The notes: generated by a model not told the origin, from the letters alone. A DNA stretch of 30,138 nt from a virus (IMGVR_UViG_3300042861_000590:1-30138); one strand, 5' to 3'; positions 19,907-26,331 are shown, numbered from the stretch's first letter. Translations and numbers: made by a program.

Positions 19907-20220
19907 CGAAGCACCGAGGTGATGTGCATTTTAAGGGGCTGTTCTCATACCTCTTTCACTTAGCCCTTGGTAAAAGGGCGGGAACGTTGAGACTGGCTGG
20001 GCGTACCCGGCTGGACGCGCACTCAACAAGTACCGCCCTGCTTCACCTATCGGGTCTGGGCTGGCATACCCCAAGGATTACCCGTCCGAGCAATCCCTCA
20101 CCAAGAGCGAGGGTTGTGTCTAGGGGCCGAACGTATGCCACATCTGTTTTCACTGCCTCGCCCTGCCGTCTCAGCTAAGGCTCAAGCTTACGCTTGGGAC
20201 ATTGAGCGGTGGGGTTTTTT
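19907..20220 (+). ncRNA. Candidate structured noncoding RNA, about 310 nt
   Basis: Between the promoter and a terminator-like end there are many perfectly complementary pairs: GAGGT/ACCTC (19916-19920, 19949-19953), GCCCTT/AAGGGC (19963-19979), GGGCGG/CCGCCC (19976-19981, 20033-20038), GTTGAG/CTCAAC (19986-19991, 20022-20027) enclosing a CTGGG/CCCGG hairpin, GGCATAC/GTATGCC (20063-20069, 20133-20139) enclosing CCCTC/GAGGG (20095-20099, 20109-20113). CGGGT/ACCCG (20051-20055, 20080-20084) would form a pseudoknot or alternative. The GCCCTT/AAGGGC and GGGCGG/CCGCCC stems exclude each other. I see none of the landmarks of RNase P RNA, tmRNA or 6S RNA. The start and end are inferred. Confidence 0.55.
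20161..20220 (+). terminator. Terminator-like end of the candidate RNA
   Basis: CCCTGCCG (20161-20168) can pair with CGGTGGGG (20207-20214) through six Watson-Crick and two G-T pairs, enclosing GCTCAA/TTGAGC (20180-20185, 20202-20207), and six T residues follow (20215-20220). A GC-rich stem directly before a T run fits an intrinsic terminator, though the loop is long and the inner stem shares one base. Confidence 0.5.
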
Positions 20221-20226
20221 AGATGG

Positions 20227-20265
20227 CCCACCCCTCTTTCCCCGCTAGGATACGGGTGGGTTTTT
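20227..20265 (+). terminator. Intrinsic terminator
   Basis: CCCACCC (20227-20233) pairs perfectly with GGGTGGG (20254-20260), followed by TTTTT (20261-20265). The 20-base loop is longer than usual. Together with the element just upstream it makes a double terminator at the end of the first structured segment. Confidence 0.65.
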
Positions 20266-20278
20266 AATGCCCCGGATT

Positions 20279-20386
20279 GATTGACTCCGCGTATATCACG
20301 GCGCAGTAGTAACCCTAGTTCCCCACTGGACATGAGCGCTGGTGGGATTGTTTCTAGGCCGAGCCTGTGGGGCACTAACGTCAATC
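20279..20386 (+). ncRNA. Second structured RNA domain
   Basis: GATTGAC (20279-20285) pairs with GTCAATC (20380-20386), closing 94 bases that contain CCTAG/CTAGG (20313-20317, 20354-20358) enclosing CCCAC/GTGGG (20322-20326, 20341-20345), plus CCG/CGG and GCC/GGC minor stems. It ends in GCTTTT. It may be a separate small RNA, or the 5' leader of the gene at 20447. A weak promoter-like pair (TTTACT, 16 bases, TATTCT) and an ATCCCC-TACC-GGGGAT hairpin (20397-20412) follow before that gene. Confidence 0.4.
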
Positions 20387-20446
20387 GCTTTTACTCATCC
20401 CCTACCGGGGATATTCTTAACATACACCCTTAAAGGGATGCGTGAT

Positions 20447-20647
20447 ATGGAAAAGCCGAAGGCACCGCAAGAACGTGAATCGGGTAATCTGAGCACGAAT
20501 CTCGGGCTTTGTGGGATTTACATTTACACAAGAGCTTTAGACAGTGTCCCTGTCCGCTCCATCGAAGAAGCCGAAATGCTTGTGTTTGCACTCTCCGAGT
20601 GGATCGAGTACAAGCGTCAGCTTGAGTTGTGGGAGCAGAGCGAATGA
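20447..20647 (+). CDS. Hypothetical protein, 66 aa
   Basis: The ATG at 20447 has AAGGG nine bases upstream; an ATG nine bases earlier (20438) touches that site and is less likely, and a longer reading from 20342 would cross the structured RNA. Protein: polar N-terminus, strand LGLCGIYIYTRALD, then a helix SIEEAEMLVFALSEWIEY with a charged end. First gene after the noncoding block and head of the next coupled run. Unknown function. Confidence 0.65.
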   Translation: MEKPKAPQERESGNLSTNLGLCGIYIYTRALDSVPVRSIEEAEMLVFALSEWIEYKRQLELWEQSE

Positions 20648-20754
20648 GCGCCTTGGTGATGAGCTACATCTTGGACTTCGAGCCCACCATGACCTATGAA
20701 GATTACATGGGGTGGTGGCTACACACTGGAGGAGATGCTTGGTATGCTGATTGA
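20644..20754 (+). CDS. Small ORF, 36 aa
   Basis: ATGA overlap with the gene before, and the stop overlaps the next gene by 11 bases, so it fills an otherwise empty slot in a run where every junction overlaps. The peptide is rich in Tyr, Trp, Met and Asp (DFEPTMTYEDYMGWWLHTGG). Tiling is the only evidence; no family is recognised. Confidence 0.45.
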   Translation: MSALVMSYILDFEPTMTYEDYMGWWLHTGGDAWYAD

Positions 20755-20950
20755 ACTCATGTTTATGGTAGCAACCCTACCACCCTACCTTGTCACCAAC
20801 CAAGGTGATCTTCGAGTTACCACCCCTACCGGGGTGCTTATCACCATCCCGGAAGGGAGTGAGTGGAACACTAACAATGTAAATGTTAGATTGGATGCTC
20901 GTGTTATCACTCTTGATAACACACGTATTTTTGGAGATGGGTTCGAGTGA
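20744..20950 (+). CDS. Hypothetical beta-rich protein, 68 aa
   Basis: I prefer the ATG at 20744, nine to eleven bases after GGAGGAG (20728-20734), over in-frame ATGs at 20735 (too close to that site) and 20696 (deep inside the 36-aa gene). A hydrophobic helix (LIELMFMVATLPPYLV) is followed by strands with Thr and Val (GDLRVTTPTGVLITIP, VNVRLDARVITLDNT), suggesting a small beta sandwich or hairpin protein. The end overlaps the next gene (GTGA). Confidence 0.55.
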   Translation: MLIELMFMVATLPPYLVTNQGDLRVTTPTGVLITIPEGSEWNTNNVNVRLDARVITLDNTRIFGDGFE

Positions 20951-21135
20951 GTCTTAAAGAGTTGTGCTACCAGTTCTGGGATGACCGACGTCCCAAGACA
21001 TTCCGACAAGCTCGGGCTTGTGTTGAGCACTACAACATCCAAGAGAGCACGCTGATGGTTTACTTCACCCACTGGCGTAAGAAGGAGGGCCTGAGTAAGC
21101 CAAGGCCGCATCGCAGGAAGCACCAAGATGAGTGA
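20947..21135 (+). CDS. Small helix-turn-helix-like basic protein, 62 aa
   Basis: GTG start overlapping the previous stop. Residues 18-45 (TFRQARACVEHYNIQE, then STLMVYFTHWRKKEG) have the spacing of a helix-turn-helix, with a following basic tail (KPRPHRRKHQDE). This suggests a DNA-binding protein, perhaps a small regulator, but no specific family is assigned. Next gene begins eight bases before its stop. Confidence 0.6.
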   Translation: MSLKELCYQFWDDRRPKTFRQARACVEHYNIQESTLMVYFTHWRKKEGLSKPRPHRRKHQDE

Positions 21136-21361
21136 CTACGAGATTGTTGCCGAACGTCTTCGGTGGGAGTACCACTCCGGAGATAATCTGTTGACCCACC
21201 CTTGGTACTTGGAGTACGCCGAGAGGCGTCTTGACCCTACATTCCGAATGGCTACCTACGCGGAGCGGTTGTGTGCTGCTGCTTACGGCCTGAATAAGCG
21301 TTGGCACGAAGACGAGAAGTGGATTGAAGAACTAGAGCGGACGGCTAACGAGTATGAATAA
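21128..21361 (+). CDS. Hypothetical protein, 77 aa
   Basis: Acidic helical protein rich in Trp, Tyr and Glu (AERLRWEYHSGDN, HPWYLEYAERRLD, KWIEELERTANEYE). Both ends overlap neighbours by eight bases. No motif recognised. Confidence 0.65.
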   Translation: MSDYEIVAERLRWEYHSGDNLLTHPWYLEYAERRLDPTFRMATYAERLCAAAYGLNKRWHEDEKWIEELERTANEYE

Positions 21362-21596
21362 CCTAGACAAGTGGTACTACTTTGTGGAGCCTGCTGCAAT
21401 GGACTTTAAAGGAGCAACAGCCACCCGGCACATCTTTATGAAGGGCACACACATCGTGAAGATGGTGCGCTCACAGGGCATACGTTACGAGGAGCACACT
21501 GATCTAGAGGTTCTTCGGGATTTTGTAGATGTCCATTGGGCATCGGAAGCTCTCGATCCGGGGCACAGCATACCGGGGTGGAAGGGCGATGAGTGA
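21354..21596 (+). CDS. Hypothetical protein, 80 aa
   Basis: Alpha/beta protein with strand WYYFVEPAAMDFKG, strand HIVKMVRSQGIRY, helix LEVLRDFVDVHW and a Gly/Pro tail. No catalytic motif. It lies directly upstream of the 5'-3' exonuclease and overlaps its start by eight bases, so it is probably co-translated with it. Confidence 0.65.
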   Translation: MNNLDKWYYFVEPAAMDFKGATATRHIFMKGTHIVKMVRSQGIRYEEHTDLEVLRDFVDVHWASEALDPGHSIPGWKGDE

Positions 21597-22395
21597 AATC
21601 GTAGCCTCCTACGTACCGTCTAAGACGGCTCATCTCCTACCTTTGATCGACGCCGATAGTCTTGTGTACCGAGCGGGCTTTTCGGGAGTTGAACGAGACG
21701 AAGAAGGCAAGCCACAGCACACCCCGCTAGCACATAGCCTATCCAACCTACGGACGATCATGGATAATATCCTTGACAAGTTCCCACGCAGAGAAGGAGA
21801 GCATGTGTTCCTCACCCCCAGCGGGGGGTTTCGGTACAAGGTAGCAAAGATTCGCGAATACAAGGGCAACCGCAAGGCAAGCAAACCCGAACATTTTACG
21901 GCTATGCGTGAGTACCTCCAAAAGAAGTACGGTGCTATCGTTGTAGACGAAGACCTACCTGAAGACCAGCGCCGGGAAGCGGATGACTTCTGCGGCATGT
22001 ACCAGTGGGCGAAGCCCGATAAGTCTACATGTGTGGTCAGCGGTGATAAGGATTTGAAGCAAATCCCCGGTTGGTTGTACAACCCACAGAAGGACACGTT
22101 TGAGATGCGCACCCTTCGAGACGCAGACCTTTTCTTCTGGTATCAGATGTGCGTAGGCGATTCTGTTGACAACGTAGCGGGTCTGAAGGGCATGGGTCCG
22201 AAGAAGACCGAAGGGCTGCTTGAGTCATGTAGTCGTAAGCCAGTGCGTGTAATGAAGGCAGTGGCTACGTTGTATAAGAAAGAATTTTCCGGTCGGTGGA
22301 AGGATGCGTTGGATGAGAATGCACAGCTCCTCTTTATCCATCGACAGGAAGGTAAAGACTGGAAGGAATATTTCGGAGGAGTCCTCGACCTATGA
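21589..22395 (+). CDS. 5'-3' exonuclease (T7 gp6 / FEN family), 268 aa
   Basis: Removes RNA primers and degrades DNA from 5' ends. Acidic metal-site motifs of the family are visible: D21-A-D23, E130-A-D132-D133, S151-G-D153-K-D155, and G190-D-S-V-D194-N, followed by the helix-hairpin-helix GLKGMGPKKTEGLL (198-211) that grips duplex DNA. YKGNRKASKP (91-100) is the basic part of the helical arch. Length is close to T7 gp6 (300 aa). Start at the ATG at 21589, which overlaps the previous stop and follows AAGGG; a longer in-frame ATG at 21529 is less likely. Overlaps the next gene (ATGA). Confidence 0.92.
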   Translation: MSEIVASYVPSKTAHLLPLIDADSLVYRAGFSGVERDEEGKPQHTPLAHSLSNLRTIMDNILDKFPRREGEHVFLTPSGGFRYKVAKIREYKGNRKASKPEHFTAMREYLQKKYGAIVVDEDLPEDQRREADDFCGMYQWAKPDKSTCVVSGDKDLKQIPGWLYNPQKDTFEMRTLRDADLFFWYQMCVGDSVDNVAGLKGMGPKKTEGLLESCSRKPVRVMKAVATLYKKEFSGRWKDALDENAQLLFIHRQEGKDWKEYFGGVLDL

Positions 22396-22574
22396 GCGCA
22401 TGTCGTGATCCGTTTGAAGATGTCGAAGAGAACATCCGGCAAGGAATGAGCTGGGGGGCAGCCTACACCGTTGTGCTTGAGAAGTGGATCGGAGAGGCTG
22501 CTTGCAGTCTAATCGAGAGACGATTCGATGAAATCTGGAATGAAGTGAAAGGACACAACACCAGTGACACTTAA
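22392..22574 (+). CDS. Hypothetical protein, 60 aa
   Basis: Acidic helical protein (EDVEENIRQGMSWGAAYTVV, LIERRFDEIWNEVKG) starting in an ATGA overlap with the exonuclease and ending 11 bases into dut. No motif recognised; position suggests co-expression with DNA metabolism genes. Confidence 0.6.
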   Translation: MSACRDPFEDVEENIRQGMSWGAAYTVVLEKWIGEAACSLIERRFDEIWNEVKGHNTSDT

Positions 22575-22998
22575 CCTAGAAATCAAAAAGCTCCACCCCG
22601 AAGCAAACCTCCCCACCAAAGCTAACCCAGCGGATGCTGGGCTGGACCTTTACGCCTTGGATGTGACTGAAGTCCCGGCATGGGGCTCTAGGCTTGTCTC
22701 TACGGGCATCGCAGTAAGCATCCCAGAGGGATGGTGCGGGGTCATCAAGAGCCGCTCCAGCGTGGCTCTCAAGCAGTCTCTGGAGGTGGGTGCTGGAGTC
22801 ATTGATTCCGGTTACACCGGGGAGGTTAAGGTGCTTCTTCGTAACCACTCGGAGAAGATCAAGTGGTTGAACCAAGGTGACCGTATCGCCCAGCTACTCT
22901 TGGTCCCGGTTCCCAAGGTCAACGTAGTTGAGGTGAAGGAGTTCACCACGGTAGTGGGTGAGCGGGGTGATGGTGGGTGGGGGAGTAGTGGACGATGA
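22564..22998 (+). CDS. dut: dUTPase, trimeric type, 144 aa
   Basis: Hydrolyses dUTP to dUMP and pyrophosphate, keeping uracil out of DNA and supplying ThyX. All five motifs are present: DAGLDLYA (24-31), KSRSSVALK (62-70), GVIDSGYTGEVKVLLRN (78-94, catalytic D81), GDRIAQLLL (105-113), and RGDGGWGSSG (134-143, with Trp where Phe is usual). Length is typical. GTG start, with AAAGGA about nine bases upstream, overlapping the previous gene by 11 bases; its end overlaps the next gene (ATGA). Confidence 0.95.
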   Translation: MTLNLEIKKLHPEANLPTKANPADAGLDLYALDVTEVPAWGSRLVSTGIAVSIPEGWCGVIKSRSSVALKQSLEVGAGVIDSGYTGEVKVLLRNHSEKIKWLNQGDRIAQLLLVPVPKVNVVEVKEFTTVVGERGDGGWGSSGR

Positions 22999-23312
22999 AA
23001 CGGTACTGGCTGATTGCTTACGATTATCACGGTGCTTGTGGAGGTTTTGAGGACATCGTCCTAGACACGGATGATAAGGAGCAAGCTGTAACCGAGGCCG
23101 GGGAGTTTTATAAACAATACGATCGGACTTACTTGTGGGACTCTGTTAACCACGAGTATGTTGAGTTCGTCAAATACGTACCTCCACCGGAAACTCCCGA
23201 GGAAAGGGCCTACCGAGAGAAGACCAACAAGGAGTGGATCACTACTCGGGGCGGAACGTCTGTGGTTTACAACATCAAGGAAGCCAAGATTGAACATCGA
23301 TCCCCGATTTGA
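22995..23312 (+). CDS. Hypothetical protein, 105 aa
   Basis: Alpha/beta protein with strand RYWLIAYDYHGACGGFEDIV, helix KEQAVTEAGEFYKQY, strand YVEFVKYV, and a charged C-terminal part with a Pro-rich turn. The order resembles small phage proteins that begin with a beta-alpha-beta unit, but I cannot name a family. ATGA overlap with dut; the last 23 bases overlap the next gene. Confidence 0.65.
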   Translation: MKRYWLIAYDYHGACGGFEDIVLDTDDKEQAVTEAGEFYKQYDRTYLWDSVNHEYVEFVKYVPPPETPEERAYREKTNKEWITTRGGTSVVYNIKEAKIEHRSPI

Positions 23313-23613
23313 ACAACAGTTCCAAGAGATGACCGAAGCTGATCGAGCGGTTATTCTTCAGTGTGGCCGTCTGTACGCCTACAAAATCCTCACCCCTATC
23401 GGGATGGTAAAGCGAGACTACTTGAGTCCTGACGAGTACCTTAACCTAGCAGCTATTCACGACCGCTTTGGACTTAACATCCCGAACGTAGTTCTCCAAG
23501 CGGCTACGACCTATGCCCTTGCTGAGTTGATCTCGGTGGGGTTGGCTGAGCCGGAGGCTATTGGAAACATTGAACGGTTCTTTGTTGACTTGATTAAAGC
23601 GGAAGGGGGTTGA
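23290..23613 (+). CDS. Hypothetical helical protein, 107 aa
   Basis: No ATG fits well. The TTG at 23290 has AAGGAAG (23277-23283) six bases upstream and gives an N-terminus LNIDPRFEQQFQEM. The first in-frame ATG (23329) would lose that part and has only a weak site. Mostly helical (TEADRAVILQCGRLYAYKIL, EAIGNIERFFVDLIKAEGG) with a central Asn/Pro loop. Overlaps the previous gene by 23 bases. Function unknown. Confidence 0.6.
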   Translation: MNIDPRFEQQFQEMTEADRAVILQCGRLYAYKILTPIGMVKRDYLSPDEYLNLAAIHDRFGLNIPNVVLQAATTYALAELISVGLAEPEAIGNIERFFVDLIKAEGG

Positions 23614-23614
23614 T

Positions 23615-23809
23615 ATGAAGCTCTCTGATTTGTCTGATGAGGATTTCATGACTCTATACCAAGACTACTGGGATTGCATGCGGTGGGGTTTCTCTGGGGT
23701 CACGCTTCCTCCTGAGCACCCCCGGTACAAAGGGGCCAAAATAACCGGACCATCTTCTTGGCCTGACCTTGTTGATGAGGCTATTCGACGTGAGAAGGAG
23801 TTTAGTTGA
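23615..23809 (+). CDS. Hypothetical protein, 64 aa
   Basis: Begins one base after the previous stop (TGATATG). Acidic N-terminal helix (LSDLSDEDFMTLYQDYWDCM), then an aromatic/Pro loop (LPPEHPRYKG) and a helix ending in REKEFS. No motif recognised. Confidence 0.6.
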   Translation: MKLSDLSDEDFMTLYQDYWDCMRWGFSGVTLPPEHPRYKGAKITGPSSWPDLVDEAIRREKEFS

Positions 23810-23810
23810 G

Positions 23811-24191
23811 ATGAGTGTTATTGCTAAGGGTCCGCCGTATATGACGGAGGACGAGGCACTGTTCTACAAGGGGTTCGGTGTATACAACCCACCTATGCCA
23901 GAAGTAGAGAAGCGTCACGATGAAGCCCTCGCCAAACTTCTCAAGCAAGAGGCCCCTTGGGAAAAGAAGCACCAAGTCGGAGGCACCCACTACTCCGATC
24001 TCTCCATCCAACCTTGGGATGCTATGCGAGCGTGGTTTACCCCGGCCGAGTATGCATCGTACCACATCGGTACAGTGATTGGGTATCTCTCCCGCCATCG
24101 GCGGAAGGGTGGGTTGAACGACATCAAGAAAGCTCACCACCACTTGAGTGAGTTGATCCGGTACTTTGAAGAGGAAGAGGAGTATGAGTGA
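23811..24191 (+). CDS. DUF3310 protein (T7 gp1.7-like), 126 aa
   Basis: The DUF3310 core runs from residue 59 to about 120: HQVGGTHYSDLSIQPWD, then YASYHIGTVIGYLSRHRRKG and DIKKAHHHLSELIRYF. T7 gp1.7, which carries this domain, is a nucleotide kinase that makes dTDP and dGDP, so a nucleotide-metabolism role is likely given the neighbours dut, thyX and nrdAB, but no classical P-loop is seen and the activity here is inferred. The N-terminal 55 residues are a phage-specific extension. ATG at 23811 chosen over an in-frame ATG at 23769 inside the previous gene. Confidence 0.85.
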   Translation: MSVIAKGPPYMTEDEALFYKGFGVYNPPMPEVEKRHDEALAKLLKQEAPWEKKHQVGGTHYSDLSIQPWDAMRAWFTPAEYASYHIGTVIGYLSRHRRKGGLNDIKKAHHHLSELIRYFEEEEEYE

Positions 24192-24399
24192 TCGCTTGTG
24201 TCTCAAGCCGGACAACGGTTCTAACAACATCTGGCTAATCGTCCACCCGGTGACGGGTGCTGTGGATGCCACTTTCATGAAGGTTCGGGACAAGTGTGAG
24301 ATGAAGCTGCACTCTCATGTAGGTACTACCTACTGGACATCTTCAGCTTTTGATTGCATCACAGATAAGTGGGTTGAGTTCAAGGAGGTTCATAAGTGA
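24184..24399 (+). CDS. Hypothetical protein, 71 aa
   Basis: Starts eight bases before the DUF3310 stop. Small beta-rich protein (NIWLIVHPVTGAVDATFM, TYWTSSAFDCITDKWVEF) with two Cys (residues 5 and 37) and several His. No recognised family. Ends in a GTGA overlap with the next gene. Confidence 0.6.
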   Translation: MSDRLCLKPDNGSNNIWLIVHPVTGAVDATFMKVRDKCEMKLHSHVGTTYWTSSAFDCITDKWVEFKEVHK

Positions 24400-24692
24400 A
24401 GCGTAACAACAAGGACGTAACCGAGGACAACGATAAGTTCGCCCTAGCTGTCGAGAAGTTCAATCGAGCTAAGCGTCGGAGTACCCAAGACAAGACCAAG
24501 GGTAACAAGCGAGCCGAGGCTAAGATCACCGAGCTAACCGATGAGGTGGGTCGTCTTAGCCAACGGTTGAAGATGGCTACAACGCTATTGCGTTGGTTGG
24601 TGAAGCACATGCCGGAAAGTGTTCGTACGGAGTATGAGTTGTATCGTGCGGCTATTAACAGTGGGGATGTTGATGACGTTCACCCCGAGTAA
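24396..24692 (+). CDS. Basic coiled-coil protein, 98 aa
   Basis: GTG start overlapping the previous stop. Very rich in Lys, Arg and Asp/Glu, with a helix running from about residue 14 to 80 (FALAVEKFNRAKRRS, ITELTDEVGRLSQRLKMA) that has heptad spacing, so a coiled-coil dimer is likely. Basic N-terminal part could touch nucleic acid. Its end overlaps endonuclease I by 20 bases. Function unknown. Confidence 0.6.
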   Translation: MKRNNKDVTEDNDKFALAVEKFNRAKRRSTQDKTKGNKRAEAKITELTDEVGRLSQRLKMATTLLRWLVKHMPESVRTEYELYRAAINSGDVDDVHPE

Positions 24693-25113
24693 GATCAAGC
24701 GAGTCAAGAAGACTGACGAGAAGAGGGTCAAGCTACGCTCTGGGTTTGAAGCCAAGGTCAAGAAGTCCCTTGAAGCCCGTGGTGTGGAGTTTGAGTACGA
24801 GTCGGAACGACTGCCGTATACGGTCCCTGAGAGTCGGCACAACTACACACCGGACTTCGTTCTCGTCACCGAGAAGGGCACTAAGGTGTACGTGGAAAGT
24901 AAGGGAAATTTCACCGCAGCAGATCGAAAGAAGATGCTTCTCGTAGTCCAGCAACACCCGGAGCTTGACATCAGGTTGCTCTTCATGCGTCAAAACAAGA
25001 TTCAACGTAACTCTAAAACTACGTACGGCGCTTGGTGTGATAAGCACGGTATCCCGTGGGCCGTATCCGCCACAGGTTTTGTACCCGATAGTTGGATTCG
25101 AGGGGATGAATGA
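24673..25113 (+). CDS. T7 endonuclease I-like Holliday junction resolvase, 146 aa
   Basis: Resolves branched DNA and, in T7, helps break down host DNA. Alignment to T7 gp3 is clear over most of its length: RSGFEAKV, GVEFEYESERLPYTVP, HNYTPDFVL, VYVESKG, QQHPELDIRLLF and YGAWCDKHGI. Catalytic residues equivalent to T7 E20, D55, E65 and K67 are E26, D61, E75 and K77. Size is near that of T7 gp3 (149 aa). The ATG at 24673 is six bases after GTGGGG and is preferred to ATGs at 24667 and 24619. Overlaps thyX (ATGA). Confidence 0.93.
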   Translation: MTFTPSKIKRVKKTDEKRVKLRSGFEAKVKKSLEARGVEFEYESERLPYTVPESRHNYTPDFVLVTEKGTKVYVESKGNFTAADRKKMLLVVQQHPELDIRLLFMRQNKIQRNSKTTYGAWCDKHGIPWAVSATGFVPDSWIRGDE

Positions 25114-25799
25114 AGTACGCTGACGAAGCAATCACCGTAACGCCTATCGCTATGACCACGCCGATTGTAGACTTCATCTCAAACGGGGATGATCTCACTG
25201 CGTACATGGCCCGTGTCAGCAACCCGTCAAACCAGACCAACTTCAAGACGGCAGACAAGCTCCTCAAGCATTGTGCGGAGGAAGGCCACTGGTCTGTGTT
25301 CGATATGGTGGATGTGATTTTTGAGATCGAGGCTCCCCGAGATATCTCTCGTCAGGTACTTCGCCACTACAGTATGCGATTCCAAGAGTTCTCCCAGCGT
25401 TACGCGGATGTCACAGACGAGATGTTTGTACTTCGCGAACTGCGAATGCAAGACACAAAGAACCGTCAGAATTCTTTGCCGTGCGAGAACGAGGAACTGA
25501 AAGAGGAGTGGGAACTTGATCTTCGCAACTTGATTTCCCGTGTAACTGCGTTCCAAAAGAAGTACCGGGATGCAGGGGCGGCGAAGGAGTGTGTACGTGT
25601 CATGTTCCCCGAGGGACTCACGATGTCACGGATGTATGCGAAGATTCCTCTCCGCACTCTGACCCACTACATCAAGACGCGGGGGCACGAGTCTACACAG
25701 AGAGAGCACCGCTTGGTTGTAGAGAAGATGCTTCCGTACATCCCGCAGTTGTTCCCGTTGTCCTACAAGTTTCTACTTCCCGAGGAAACAACCCTATGA
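25110..25799 (+). CDS. thyX: Flavin-dependent thymidylate synthase, 229 aa
   Basis: Makes dTMP from dUMP using FAD, NADPH and methylenetetrahydrofolate. The signature R85-H-Y-x7-S95 (RHYSMRFQEFSQRY) matches the ThyX motif RHRx7S except that the third residue is Tyr instead of Arg. LTMSRMYAKIPLRTLTHYI and TRGHESTQREHR (190-201) match the C-terminal dUMP-binding region. Length is typical. Works after dut and nrdAB in thymidine supply. ATGA overlaps at both ends. Confidence 0.92.
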   Translation: MKYADEAITVTPIAMTTPIVDFISNGDDLTAYMARVSNPSNQTNFKTADKLLKHCAEEGHWSVFDMVDVIFEIEAPRDISRQVLRHYSMRFQEFSQRYADVTDEMFVLRELRMQDTKNRQNSLPCENEELKEEWELDLRNLISRVTAFQKKYRDAGAAKECVRVMFPEGLTMSRMYAKIPLRTLTHYIKTRGHESTQREHRLVVEKMLPYIPQLFPLSYKFLLPEETTL

Positions 25800-25978
25800 T
25801 CTACTTCTGGACTGTCGTCCTTGGCTTCTATCTCCTTGGTGTGTTGGTGTCTATGACAGCCCTTGAGAGTCGTCCTCGTCCTTCTTGGAAGGACTTCCTC
25901 CGGTCCCTTGGCCTTAGCCTCGTGTGGCCTTTCGTACTCATCCTTGGCTTGATCCAAGCCTACCGAGCCGAGAAGTAA
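25796..25978 (+). CDS. Membrane microprotein 1 of 3, 60 aa
   Basis: Two transmembrane helices, residues 1-20 (IYFWTVVLGFYLLGVLVSM) and about 37-53 (LGLSLVWPFVLILGLI), joined by a basic loop and ended by AYRAEK. The second helix contains W-P, as in the next two proteins, which suggests that all three derive from a common ancestor. ATGA overlap with thyX. Located in the inner membrane, role unknown. Confidence 0.65.
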   Translation: MIYFWTVVLGFYLLGVLVSMTALESRPRPSWKDFLRSLGLSLVWPFVLILGLIQAYRAEK

Positions 25979-25982
25979 CCCA

Positions 25983-26156
25983 ATGCTAGCTATCTACATT
26001 GTTGTGTCGTTTCTCTGTTTCTTGTTCCTCTTTAGAATCACAGGCGCGTTCTTCGGGTCTGCTGTTCTAGGTGCCATCTGGCCTTTTACTGGACTAGTCA
26101 TACTAGCCGCTCTTGCAGCGGATGGCTACTACTTCAACTTCCGTCATAAGGATTAA
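25983..26156 (+). CDS. Membrane microprotein 2 of 3, 57 aa
   Basis: Starts four bases after the previous stop. Residues 2-17 (LAIYIVVSFLCFLFLF) and 26-46 (SAVLGAIWPFTGLVILAALA) are hydrophobic helices; the end is FNFRHKD. W-P falls near the start of helix 2, as in its neighbours. No visible Shine-Dalgarno, so it relies on coupling. Function unknown. Confidence 0.6.
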   Translation: MLAIYIVVSFLCFLFLFRITGAFFGSAVLGAIWPFTGLVILAALAADGYYFNFRHKD

Positions 26157-26161
26157 CCCAC

Positions 26162-26326
26162 ATGCTAGCCCTCTATCTGTACGTTGTTGCCTGTGTTCAC
26201 TTCTACTGGCTTGAGTCCGATGAGCCCAATGCCAATGACCCGATGCACCTAGCCGAGATCATTTTCTGGCCGGTGCTTTATCCGCTTTACTTGGTAACTC
26301 TTTGGTACAAGAACCGGAAGGGGTAG
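26162..26326 (+). CDS. Membrane microprotein 3 of 3, 54 aa
   Basis: Starts five bases after the previous stop with nearly the same N-terminus as microprotein 2 (MLALYLYVV against MLAIYIVV). Helix 1 covers residues 2-16, an acidic loop follows (LESDEPNANDP), and helix 2 covers 30-48 (LAEIIFWPVLYPLYLVTLW) with W-P again, then KNRKG. Probably inner membrane, role unknown. Confidence 0.6.
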   Translation: MLALYLYVVACVHFYWLESDEPNANDPMHLAEIIFWPVLYPLYLVTLWYKNRKG

Positions 26327-26331
26327 TCTTG

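Noticed and set aside
19924-20178. 84-codon + strand ORF, and a 13-codon ORF from the ATG at 19922, in the gene-free region
   Set aside because: GAGGTGAT lies just ahead, but it directly abuts the GTG; the product is rich in Ser, Arg and Thr without fold-like pattern, and the same bases form many stems. A short leader peptide cannot be ruled out.
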